Shown piece by piece: positions 41,793-49,759 of a stretch of DNA of 55,486 nt (the first letter of the stretch is position 1; each line of letters opens with the position of its first letter). A program made the position numbers and the translations under genes. The DNA comes from Pseudomonadota bacterium. GTDB lineage: Bacteria > Pseudomonadota > Gammaproteobacteria > Steroidobacterales > Steroidobacteraceae. The DNA is taken from contig JAJYLP010000011.1 of assembly GCA_021787615.1 (NCBI GenBank), positions 1-55,486 on the forward strand, given 5' to 3'. The notes under the pieces were generated by a model. The model did not search any database. It was not told the origin of the DNA and was given only the letters and a program-made list of their open reading frames with translations.

Positions 41793-43215
41793 GCCGGCCT
41801 CGCGTGCTACGGCTCTTCGTTTTGGCAGGGGGCTGGCGGCGGGTGTTTGCGGTTGCGGTCTTCTTTCGGGACATTTTCTTCCGCGCCTTCTTCACCACCG
41901 GGGCTCGCTTTTTGGCAGGCCGGGTCTTGGCTGCGGCACGTTTCTTCGGCCGTGCCGCCGTTTCGAATCGCGGATGCGCCCGCAAGGCACAGGTGACGGA
42001 GACTTCCGTCGCATCGAAGAGTGGCGGCGGGCAGCCCGCGGCCTTCATGCTACGGCGGATGGTCTGGATGCCCTGTCCCTCGGCCTGCGCGAGCTGCAGT
42101 CTCGCGAGGAACCAAGCAAGCGCCTGGTTGCGCCAGCGCGGCGTCACGGCGCGCTGGCGCAGGTCCTCCAGCGTCACCCCGATCGGGAGCGGGCCCGGTG
42201 AGACGATCTCGATGCGATCCTGGTAGGACGTGAACCGCGCCGGGTCCACGAGCTCGTAGTCCCGGTGCGCGAGAGCGTTCACCATCGCTTCCTGCAGCGC
42301 CCGGCGCGGGTACTTCTCCGCGTTAGGCTCCTCGAGGTTGGTCTTGTCGAAGAGTGTCACCGCCTCCGCGTCGAGGAGCTCCCGGAGCCGGCGCGCCTGT
42401 TCGAGCAGCGTGCCCGCGATCTCGAACCGGCGGGCCACGGGATCGGTGCGGTCGCGGCCCGGATAGGCCGAGAAGATGGCGTACGCCCCCGAGATGAAGC
42501 GTTGGGGCGAGCGGCCGAACAGCAGGATGGCGAAGTTCCGCGGTCTCAGCACACCCGAGAGCGGCTCGGCGATGCAGAGCGGGGGCACGAAGGGTGAGAT
42601 CTGGATCCCATCGGCGAGATACGGCTCGACCCCGCGATCCGGCGTGTACACGCCCATGCGCTCGAGCGCATCCCGGAGCGTGAGGAGATCGATATCCGCC
42701 ACGGTCGCGGCATTGCACGGCCGGCGATCCCAGGGCTCGAGCGCCCCCTTGCGGACCAGCAGATCCTTGAGCAGGCCATTGCGCGCCTCGATCGTCGCGC
42801 GACCGACCCGCACGAAGTGCTTGGCACCGTCCTCGTTACGGCGGAAGGTATGCGCGGTGCCGGTCGACGGTTGCAGGAAGACGAGGATCCGCCGCTGCGG
42901 GTCGTCCGACTCGAGCTCCTCGACGAGCGGCGCGATCGGCGGAGAGACCCGGTCGCGGCAACGGGCAAGCACCGTGTTCTCGACTTCCTTCAGGCGCGAG
43001 GCGGCCAAGCCCGTTCGCACGAGCTTCGGAAAACCGTGCTCGTCCTTGACCTCCTTCGCACCGCACACGACATAGCCGCCGCCCAGGTTCTGCAGATCGT
43101 TCGCGAAGGCGCAGAGCGTTGCCACCACGTCATTGACGTCAGCGACATTTTCCTTCCACTCCGTCTGCTCGCTTTCGCGCCGCGCGAGCTCATCGAGTTC
43201 GATCCGAGCACTCAT
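41785..43215 (-). CDS. AlbA_2-type ATP-binding protein with lysine-rich tail
   Basis: Starting at ATG 43215 (ATGA overlap with brxC) it has 476 aa. The N-terminus ESEQTEWKENVADVNDVVATLCAFAN with GGGYVVCGAKE is an AlbA_2 (Schlafen-like) domain, residues about 10-130. A GHKL-type ATP-binding domain follows: LQEAMVNALAHRDYE and RIEIVSPGPLPIGVT. The last 55 or so residues are extremely Lys/Arg/Ala/Pro-rich (PKKRAAAKTRPAKKRAPVV and on), like a histone H1 tail. It lies between brxC and pglX, translationally coupled to both. A DNA-contact role for the tail is inference. Confidence 0.8.
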   Translation of the reverse strand: MSARIELDELARRESEQTEWKENVADVNDVVATLCAFANDLQNLGGGYVVCGAKEVKDEHGFPKLVRTGLAASRLKEVENTVLARCRDRVSPPIAPLVEELESDDPQRRILVFLQPSTGTAHTFRRNEDGAKHFVRVGRATIEARNGLLKDLLVRKGALEPWDRRPCNAATVADIDLLTLRDALERMGVYTPDRGVEPYLADGIQISPFVPPLCIAEPLSGVLRPRNFAILLFGRSPQRFISGAYAIFSAYPGRDRTDPVARRFEIAGTLLEQARRLRELLDAEAVTLFDKTNLEEPNAEKYPRRALQEAMVNALAHRDYELVDPARFTSYQDRIEIVSPGPLPIGVTLEDLRQRAVTPRWRNQALAWFLARLQLAQAEGQGIQTIRRSMKAAGCPPPLFDATEVSVTCALRAHPRFETAARPKKRAAAKTRPAKKRAPVVKKARKKMSRKKTATANTRRQPPAKTKSRSTRGRRG

Positions 43216-46200
43216 CCGAGAACGACCTTCTTGCCGGCGCCGATGAGGCGCGCACATTCCTCGCGCACCCCGTTGAGAGCGGCGTCGAGCTGCTCGACCG
43301 TTTCGATCCCTGAGCCGAAGTACGACTGGACCTGCACTGTTGCGAGCCGCTCGCCCTCGATGAGCTCTTGCACCCGCCGCACCGCGTTCTTGAGCCGCGA
43401 TTCACAGGCCTCGCGCTCCGAGCGCAGCAGCGGGATCGGTGCAGTGCGGGGCAGCGGTTCCTTGCCCGCAAGCAGCGGTGCCGCGATCTCGCGGCGAGTC
43501 TCTTGTGGAAGCTCAGACCAGCCCGAGACCTGGGTCAGTTGGTCATATGCTCCCTGGTAGGCGTCGGATCGGGCCTGCTGGGCATCATCGAACCGGCGGG
43601 TGTATTCGAGCTCGAGCGCTCTCGCATGCTGCTCGATGGCCGGAATATCCCGGTAGAACGTCTCCCGGCGCAGCAGCTCCTCGAGCTGCCCGGCCCGCGA
43701 TGCGAGCTCGGGGGCGATCCCGGGCTCCTCTTTCAGGAACGGCCAGGCGATCTCGAGTGCCTGCCGGGCACGCTCGATATCGCGCAGACGTGGCTCGGTC
43801 AGTGCCTGCTCGAGCTCCGCGGCGCGCTGCACTGCCTCCTGGATCGTCCGGTGAGCGGTGTTGAACGTGGCTATCGCGCTCTCATCCGACCCCCGCAGAA
43901 TCGCCTTCATCTGCCCGAGCGCGGCCTCGATCCCGGTGAGGCCGGGAAGGCGATGGCTGGCGAGTAACGAGAGCACCGAGGCGATCGTATCCTCGCGCCG
44001 CGCGATCTCCTCGCGCAGCTGCGCCGCAATGGTGCTCGCGGTGATCTCCCGGACCTCGTTTCCGAAGGTCTCCTTGAACGCCTGCCGCGCGCGGGCGAGC
44101 TCCGCGAACTCGATGCCGCGCTTCGGGCGAAAAGAAGCCTGGCGAAACAGGTTGTTGTTCGAGAAGGTCTCGCGCGCCTCCAAACGGGTCGCGGTATCGA
44201 GCGTCTGACCCTTGCTGATCGCCTCGATCCGGCCGGCCCGCAGGAGCGACAGGGTCAGGAGCCGCACCACCTCGAAATCCCAGCCGAACGGCTCCTTCGC
44301 GAGCTCGTCGGCGAGATACCGGCCACTCGCCGTCTCGCCGTAATTGGCGCGCGCCTCGATCCGCTCGAGAACCTCCTTGAGCGGTCCGCTTTCGACGCAG
44401 AAGACGGCCTTGCCGTGCTCATCGCGCAGCAGTCCCAAGTCCGTGAAGACGGACGGCAGACCTTGCAGAGTCTCCGTGGTGTAGAGCGCATCGAGCCCCT
44501 TCTTGATGTCCGGTCCTTTGGCGGCGGCTTCCTGGAAGCGATCGAACACTTCGGGCAGCACCTGCTTGAGGATTTCCGCCGCAGTCTTACCGACATCGAG
44601 CGCAGTGTCTGCGGGGCTGCGGTCATTGCCCCGGAAGTACGCCCGCCCGGTAAGACAGGCCTGCCGCAACAGCCGGCGCAGTTCCTCGTGGTGGCGCCGC
44701 TGGCGCGCCCGCTCGTCGGTGATGAGCGCCAAGGTCTGCTCACCCTTGGCCTCCCGCTCCTTGCGGGTGAGGATCTCCTTGGAGCGGTAGAGTTCGACGA
44801 TCTCTCGGTCGATCGCATCGGTCAGCGCCACCGCCCAGAACACCTGCCGCCGCTCCACCTGGCTGCGCTGGCGCAGCTCGGCCGCGAGGCCCTCGAGCTC
44901 GGCGCTGCTGTCGGCCAGGTAGAGCTGAAACGGGATATCGCCGCCCACGGCTTCGCGCCCGTCGATCGCGAGTCCTGCCTTGAACGTCTTCGCCTCGAAC
45001 AACGTACACGCCGGCTGCGGCTGCCAGAAGCTCGTGAGCACCTCCGAGTAGAGGCGATGCGCGTCGGCGGGCTTCGGGCTCAAGCCATTGCGCTGGCGCT
45101 CCCAGTCATCTTCGGCGGGGCTCGGGATCCGATAGCCGTCCTCGCCCTGGCGCACCTGGTGGGTCGCCTCGAGCTCCCTCAGTGCCTCCTGGACGGCGGC
45201 GAGCTGCGACTCGCCTCCCACACTTGGATGCAGCGCCGCGGCAATGTTCTCGGCCTTGCGGTGCACGCTCTTCACGTACTGCAGCAGACAGATCACCTTC
45301 GCGACCGCCGGGGCGAGGGGATGACGGAGCTGATGCGGGATTGCCGCGATCTTCGCGCGGATCTCCGAGCCGATGTTACCGTCGATGAGGTCGTAGACCT
45401 GATCGAGACGCACGAGCGCGCCGACCGGAGAGGTCGCGAGGTCCACCGCGGGGTTGACGAGCAGCTGCTGGGCCAGCTTGATGATGGTACGGTTCGCGCC
45501 ACCCACATGGCGGCTCGCTCCGCCCTGCGTGCGCAGTCCCGAGACGATCTGGATGATGAGATCGATCTGATAGGGAAGCAGCGGATAGAGATCGATGAAG
45601 CGCTGGCGGGTGAGCTCCGGCAGCTGGATCTCGGCGGAAAGTCGCGTGTGGGCCGTGAGGCTCCCGCGGTGCTCATCGAAGAGCGCCCCGAGCCGCTCTT
45701 CGGCCTCGGCCTTCTTGGTGAGCACCCGGCGGCTCGTCACTTCCGAGATGTCCGAGGGCTCGAGATGCACCTGCAGCGGGAAGCGGTCCATGAGACGCTG
45801 CAGCTCGATCTTGCGATCATCGATCGCGCTCACGATCTCGTTGAGCTTCTCCTGCGAGGTCACGACCACCCAAAATTTGCCGCGTCCCCGGATGCCCAGG
45901 TTCTGCACGATGGCCTGCAAGTCGAGCATCTTCTGCACGTCGCGCGCGACGAACTGCCCCACCTCATCGACGACGAACATCAACGCCTGTCCGGGCTTGC
46001 GCCGCTTCATGAGCTCGCCGGCGCGTTCGGCGAGCTTGCGCGGGGTGATGTCCGCTTTGTTCTTGACGGCCTGCACCCAGGAGTCCGCCTGCGTGTAAGT
46101 GGCGGGGTCGAGCACGTGCATCACCCGGCTCGCCTCACTCAGTGCGAAGGCGACCTTCTGCTTCTCGTCGGACCACTCTTTCTTGAAGAGACTGCGGTAC

Positions 46201-46757
46201 TCGTCCTCGAACCGCTTGAGTTCGCCACGCTCCTCGAGGCTGATCTCGAGCTCGGACAGATCGAGATCCTTCGCATAGCCGAGACTGCGCAGGAACAGCC
46301 CGTACATGATCTCGGTGAGCGTCTGATTGCCGCTGCGGATGCCACGATCCGTGGACACATCGAAGATCACGGCGTGGGTCGGGATCTTCTCGTTGATGGT
46401 TTTGAGCAACACCGACAGCTTTTGATCGCGCGCCCGAGCCGCGAAGCGCTCGGCCGCGGGCTCGCCGGCGATGCGGTGGTTCTCGACCGTGAGCCCCAGC
46501 ATCTTCGCGAAGCTCGACTTGCCGGAGCCGAAGAACCCGGACACCCAGACGGCGATGCCTTCGTGGGGCTTGTTCGGCGTCTCGCTGTAGGACTCCAGGA
46601 CCTCTGTGTAGAACTTTCGGATCGAGTCCGTGACCACGTACTCGTCGATCTCAGCGCGAATGACGTCCTCATCGGTCTGATCGACCTTGATGACCTCCTC
46701 GATCCGCCGCCGGATGTCGTGGGCAAAGAGGGTCTCGATCGGCTTTGAGGCTGTCAT
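43212..46757 (-). CDS. brxC: BrxC, large BREX P-loop ATPase
   Basis: Starting at ATG 46757 (MTASKPIETLFAHDIRRRI) the protein has 1181 aa, standard for BrxC. The N-terminal ORC/Cdc6-like ATPase shows Walker A VSGFFGSGKSSFAKMLG near residue 75 and Walker B LMFVVDEVGQFVARD near 260. The second half is largely coiled helical (ELEATHQVRQGEDGY, then AAELEQALTEPRLRDIERAR). The longer in-frame extension upstream would overlap brxB and reads as non-coding. BrxC is an essential core BREX ATPase. Confidence 0.94.
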   Translation of the reverse strand: MTASKPIETLFAHDIRRRIEEVIKVDQTDEDVIRAEIDEYVVTDSIRKFYTEVLESYSETPNKPHEGIAVWVSGFFGSGKSSFAKMLGLTVENHRIAGEPAAERFAARARDQKLSVLLKTINEKIPTHAVIFDVSTDRGIRSGNQTLTEIMYGLFLRSLGYAKDLDLSELEISLEERGELKRFEDEYRSLFKKEWSDEKQKVAFALSEASRVMHVLDPATYTQADSWVQAVKNKADITPRKLAERAGELMKRRKPGQALMFVVDEVGQFVARDVQKMLDLQAIVQNLGIRGRGKFWVVVTSQEKLNEIVSAIDDRKIELQRLMDRFPLQVHLEPSDISEVTSRRVLTKKAEAEERLGALFDEHRGSLTAHTRLSAEIQLPELTRQRFIDLYPLLPYQIDLIIQIVSGLRTQGGASRHVGGANRTIIKLAQQLLVNPAVDLATSPVGALVRLDQVYDLIDGNIGSEIRAKIAAIPHQLRHPLAPAVAKVICLLQYVKSVHRKAENIAAALHPSVGGESQLAAVQEALRELEATHQVRQGEDGYRIPSPAEDDWERQRNGLSPKPADAHRLYSEVLTSFWQPQPACTLFEAKTFKAGLAIDGREAVGGDIPFQLYLADSSAELEGLAAELRQRSQVERRQVFWAVALTDAIDREIVELYRSKEILTRKEREAKGEQTLALITDERARQRRHHEELRRLLRQACLTGRAYFRGNDRSPADTALDVGKTAAEILKQVLPEVFDRFQEAAAKGPDIKKGLDALYTTETLQGLPSVFTDLGLLRDEHGKAVFCVESGPLKEVLERIEARANYGETASGRYLADELAKEPFGWDFEVVRLLTLSLLRAGRIEAISKGQTLDTATRLEARETFSNNNLFRQASFRPKRGIEFAELARARQAFKETFGNEVREITASTIAAQLREEIARREDTIASVLSLLASHRLPGLTGIEAALGQMKAILRGSDESAIATFNTAHRTIQEAVQRAAELEQALTEPRLRDIERARQALEIAWPFLKEEPGIAPELASRAGQLEELLRRETFYRDIPAIEQHARALELEYTRRFDDAQQARSDAYQGAYDQLTQVSGWSELPQETRREIAAPLLAGKEPLPRTAPIPLLRSEREACESRLKNAVRRVQELIEGERLATVQVQSYFGSGIETVEQLDAALNGVREECARLIGAGKKVVLG

Positions 46758-46785
46758 CGGTGCCACGCTCTCACAGTACGGCTCA

Positions 46786-47361
46786 TCAGTAGATCTTCGC
46801 GCGATAGTTGTGCTCGGCCTGCAGCTCGCCCATGAAACGCAGGCCCGCCGCGCCCTCGAGATCACCGGGATAGAAGAGAATGGTGGGCACGGGCACCCGT
46901 CCCTGGAGCTGCTCCGGCAGCGAGAAGGTGCGGTAGGCGCAAAACAGCGCGCCCGCTCTCAGGATGAACACGATGTCACGCCGCGGATCAGGATCGCTCG
47001 GCATGCGCGCTGCGACGAGATCCACGAGTGGGGCATATTCGGACAGCACGGCATGCAGCGTCTCGACGATCGTGGCCACGCCCTGTTCGCGTTCGGCCGC
47101 GTACCACTCTTCGAGCGGCCGTTGGGAGCGCATGGCCTCATCCAGGCATTCGGCGAGCGAGATGCGGGTGATCCGCTTGCCCTTGCCGCTGAGGCGCGTC
47201 TCGAGCATCGAAACCTCTCGGCGCAGCTCGAACTCCTCGCCCGGGTCGTAGCGAAAGAGCGCATACGGCATGTCGTGATAGGTGCTGATGCGCTCTCTCG
47301 GATCAACGATCGAAAGATCGGGCTCCAGGCGCTCCTTCAGACGCTGCTCGAAGTCGCTCAT
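46786..47361 (-). CDS. brxB: BrxB (DUF1788), small core BREX protein
   Basis: The 191-aa protein starts MSDFEQRLKERLEPDLSIVDPRERISTY. Features I recall from BrxB are the FRYDPGEEFELRREVSMLETRL segment and the C-terminal VPTILFYPGDLEGAAGLRFMG, which ends with the NYRAKIY signature. No catalytic motif is visible; BrxB is required for defence with PglZ and BrxC in characterised systems. ATGA overlap with brxA; 28 bp before brxC. Confidence 0.9.
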   Translation of the reverse strand: MSDFEQRLKERLEPDLSIVDPRERISTYHDMPYALFRYDPGEEFELRREVSMLETRLSGKGKRITRISLAECLDEAMRSQRPLEEWYAAEREQGVATIVETLHAVLSEYAPLVDLVAARMPSDPDPRRDIVFILRAGALFCAYRTFSLPEQLQGRVPVPTILFYPGDLEGAAGLRFMGELQAEHNYRAKIY

Positions 47362-48143
47362 GCCACCATGCGCTCCGCGTATTGGGCCGAGGTGGCGCAG
47401 GGCAGCTTCATTTGCGCAAGGCTCCCGGCCACCTGGTAGTCGAGCTTGTGGAACTGGTGCAGCCTCAGGATCTCCTGCTCGACGTCGGCGGGCCGCATGA
47501 GATACATGCGCCAGTCGGGCGCCTCGATGATGTTGCGCGGGTTGGGATTCGCTTCGCGCAGCACATGCAGCAGATAGAGAAAGCTGCGCTCGGGCAGCGA
47601 ATAGGCGTTGAACGTCTTGACCGCCTTGCCGCGCAGCAGCCCGAACTCGACCGCCATCTTGAGAAGCCCCGCGGCGACCCGCTGCAGGGTCGCCTCCGAC
47701 CAGGCGTGCTCGGTCACTCCGCCGCGCTTGGCCGTACCACGCAGGTACGCTTGGACTTCGGCCGATTGCACACGTGAGACGCCCGCATCGTAGGCGGGAA
47801 ACAGCCAGTTCTCGAGGAAGTCGCGCAGCAGGAACTCATCGCGGGTGATGTGCCAGAGGAGAATGGGCTTCCACTCGATCAAATCGCAGCCGCTCTGGGC
47901 GAGCATCACGAGCGCCCGGTCCCGCCCTTCGGGCTCCAAGCGTCGATTGAGCACTTTGGCGAGATCCCGCAACCAAGTCGAGGTGGGCGCGCCGATGAAA
48001 TTCTCGTGGCGGAGCCGATCGAGGTTCTCCCGCTTCGATCGGGCGAGATCCCATGCGGCGAGGACCGCATAGCTCTCATTGATCAGCGCGCCCTTGATGA
48101 TCGTGAACGAGGAGGCGACGCTCGCGCGGGGATGGGATTTCAT
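47358..48143 (-). CDS. brxA: BrxA (DUF1819), small core BREX protein
   Basis: The 261-aa protein has the DUF1819 look: KGALINESYAVLAAWD, then NFIGAPTSTWLRDLAKVLNRRL, the IEWKPILLWHITRDEFLLRDFLEN block, and a C-terminal winged-helix-like half. The E. coli and Acinetobacter homologues bind DNA with a NusB-like fold. It overlaps brxE (ATGA) and brxB (ATGA), so it is translationally coupled on both sides. Confidence 0.9.
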   Translation of the reverse strand: MKSHPRASVASSFTIIKGALINESYAVLAAWDLARSKRENLDRLRHENFIGAPTSTWLRDLAKVLNRRLEPEGRDRALVMLAQSGCDLIEWKPILLWHITRDEFLLRDFLENWLFPAYDAGVSRVQSAEVQAYLRGTAKRGGVTEHAWSEATLQRVAAGLLKMAVEFGLLRGKAVKTFNAYSLPERSFLYLLHVLREANPNPRNIIEAPDWRMYLMRPADVEQEILRLHQFHKLDYQVAGSLAQMKLPCATSAQYAERMVA

Positions 48144-48706
48144 GCGTCCCCCTTGCGCGCGTAGGGGACGGCCAGCGCGCCTTTTTCGGCGCGTGCAAAG
48201 CCCAAAGCCAGCAAGGTCACATCCGAGTCCGTGGACGCGAACACCCCGGGCAGAGGCACCGCGCGGCCCTCCGCCGAGCGGCGCAGGCGGGAGAGGGATT
48301 CGAGATCGCTCTCCTCGACAAGTTCCAACGACTTCAGGAGCGCCGTGAGGTCGGATGCCGGGGGGAAGTGGAGTCGCTCAAAGAAGGGACGCCAGTCGGC
48401 GGCATAGTCCAGCCAGTGCTCCCACTGTGCATCGAACTGTTCTTCGATCGCTTCCGGAAGGCGCCAGAGCGTCACGCACTGGGGCGGATCGAAGACCTCT
48501 GCGCAGCGATGAGCAGCGACCGCGAAGACACTGCGCGCCTGTGCGAAATGGTGCGTGCGAGGAAAGCCGCGGGAGAGGACGTCGGCGCCTAGAGCGCCGA
48601 GCTGTTCCTTCGTATTCCACCAGCCGGCCTGGTCCATTTCGCCGAAGCGGCCGACCACCAGGCGCAATTTCAGCAGGCGATCGAGATCGATGGGAGCCGC
48701 GTTCAT
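48140..48706 (-). CDS. brxE: BrxE-like protein
   Basis: The 188-aa product matches the BrxE layout: LLKLRLVVGRFGEMDQAGWW near the N-terminus, RGFPRTHHFAQARSVFAVAAHR, and VTLWRLPEAIEEQFD. BrxE is named from type 6 BREX, where it precedes brxA. Here it precedes brxA in a locus that also has brxL, a type 1 marker. No catalytic motif is visible. ATGA overlaps tie it to the HTH gene and to brxA. The family call rests on remembered motifs. Confidence 0.72.
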   Translation of the reverse strand: MNAAPIDLDRLLKLRLVVGRFGEMDQAGWWNTKEQLGALGADVLSRGFPRTHHFAQARSVFAVAAHRCAEVFDPPQCVTLWRLPEAIEEQFDAQWEHWLDYAADWRPFFERLHFPPASDLTALLKSLELVEESDLESLSRLRRSAEGRAVPLPGVFASTDSDVTLLALGFARAEKGALAVPYARKGDA

Positions 48707-48927
48707 CGGCCAGATCCCTCTTCCTCGTTGGTCAGGTTCGTACCGCCCATGCGCACCCAGTCGTCTACCTCTGAGAGCTTGAACTTCCAGAGGCGTCCAA
48801 TCTTATGGGCGGGAAGGCGGCGGTGATCGATCCAGCGATACACGGAGTCCTTGGCGACCCCGAGGTGCTTGGCGACCTCTTCGACGGATGCCCAGGGCTC
48901 AGCCAATGGCGTTTCCTCCTCCCCCAT
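48703..48927 (-). CDS. excisionase-family (MerR-like) HTH protein heading the BREX operon
   Basis: This is a 74-aa HTH_17-type DNA-binding protein: WASVEEVAKHLGVAKDSVYRWIDHRRLPAHKIGRLWKFKLSEVDDWV is the complete fold. The listed ATG has no Shine-Dalgarno, whereas GGGGAGGAGG sits inside the first codons, nine bases before an in-frame TTG at 48906; the shorter 67-aa form may be the real product. It overlaps brxE by 4 bp. As first gene behind a twin palindrome it is the best candidate for the local BREX regulator, in place of the WYL-type BrxR of other systems. Confidence 0.85.
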   Translation of the reverse strand: MGEEETPLAEPWASVEEVAKHLGVAKDSVYRWIDHRRLPAHKIGRLWKFKLSEVDDWVRMGGTNLTNEEEGSGR

Positions 48928-48957
48928 GTTCGCCGTCTACGCCGTCGAGAAACGTAA

Positions 48958-48986
48958 AGCGTATTCTAGCCGAGTAAATCTGGCAA
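48958..48986 (-). promoter_or_regulatory. candidate promoter of the BREX run
   Basis: On the minus strand TTGCCA (plus 48981-48986) and TACGCT (plus 48958-48963) are separated by 17 bp, about 30-60 bp upstream of the first BREX gene. The -35 box differs from consensus by one base; the -10 box is weaker. Confidence 0.5.
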
Positions 48987-48988
48987 GA

Positions 48989-49014
48989 GTCGACTATAGT
49001 AGGTTATCGTCGAC
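48989..49014. promoter_or_regulatory. twin GTCGAC operator candidate upstream of BREX
   Basis: The palindrome GTCGAC occurs at 48989-48994 and 49009-49014, 20 bp apart centre to centre (about two helical turns), with AT-rich DNA between. It abuts the proposed -35 box, so a bound protein would act on the BREX promoter. Confidence 0.45.
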
Positions 49015-49039
49015 CTGGCTGCGCATTCGGCTGACGCCG

Positions 49040-49285
49040 TTACAGTCGATCGCCGGCAGCCGGCGGCACCTTCGCAGCGCAACGGAGATACTTGAGCATG
49101 CCGTTCGGTTTTGCCGTCCCCGTACGCTCGCGCAAGAACACCCGTGCGGTGCGCAGACGCCCGACCTTCTCGGCAACGGCGGCGGCGATGAACTGGTTCA
49201 GAGAAACGCCGGCACCCGCTGCGAGCTCGGCCGCCGCCTTCTTGACCGACGACGGCAGCTTCAGAGGATAGGTCGTCTTGCTCAC
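49040..49285 (-). CDS. ribbon-helix-helix protein, orphan antitoxin-like
   Basis: The 81-aa protein starts MSKTTYPLKLPSSVKKAAAELA and continues GVSLNQFIAAAVAEKVGRLR. This is a ribbon-helix-helix (Arc/CopG/HicB C-terminal) DNA-binding unit, a strand followed by two helices with SLNQFI. Such proteins are usually antitoxins, but no toxin frame adjoins it. It shares the strand of the BREX run and sits 113 bp upstream of it, so it could bind the twin GTCGAC site. The C-terminal extension (FLRERTGTAKPNG...) is not recognised. Confidence 0.72.
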   Translation of the reverse strand: MSKTTYPLKLPSSVKKAAAELAAGAGVSLNQFIAAAVAEKVGRLRTARVFLRERTGTAKPNGMLKYLRCAAKVPPAAGDRL

Positions 49286-49759
49286 ATTTTGATCCTCTTC
49301 AGGAACGGCCTACTGAGATATTAATTCGTAAAATCATTTACTTACAACGCTTACCCGGCCTGCCGACGGCCGGTGGCACGATCCAATAGAGATGGACCAC
49401 AGGCCAAACCATGGATCGTGATCGAATGCCGTCCGAACTGTCGGCTGAAGTGTCGGGTCTACACCTCGAGGTCACCATGGGAGAGAAATGGGCGCACGCG
49501 CCCGTCTTCTGCGCACTCGCGCAGGTACGCCACAACCCAGTATGCCAGCTCGGGGAGTACCTTCCGAAGATCCAGGAGGCTCTGCGCCAGATCGGCTACC
49601 CGGATGCGCGCAGGGAGTCCCTTGCCCTGGTGCGTCTGCCGGCGCCCTCGACGGAGCCCGGCACACCGCCCATGCTGCCACGCTTCGAGCAGGTGCCGCG
49701 CGTCATCTGCGCCGATCGCGAACGGACTCACGCCTGTATCGTCGACCCGGACAAGTTCA

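Noticed and set aside
33298-48927. Alternative reading as a restriction-modification, DISARM or Dnd system
   Set aside because: PglZ, BrxC, BrxA, BrxB and BrxL are all present; no restriction endonuclease, DrmA/B or Dnd gene was found.
49040-49476. Complete toxin-antitoxin pair around the ribbon-helix-helix gene
   Set aside because: No adjoining frame resembles HicA, RelE, ParE, MazF or another toxin.
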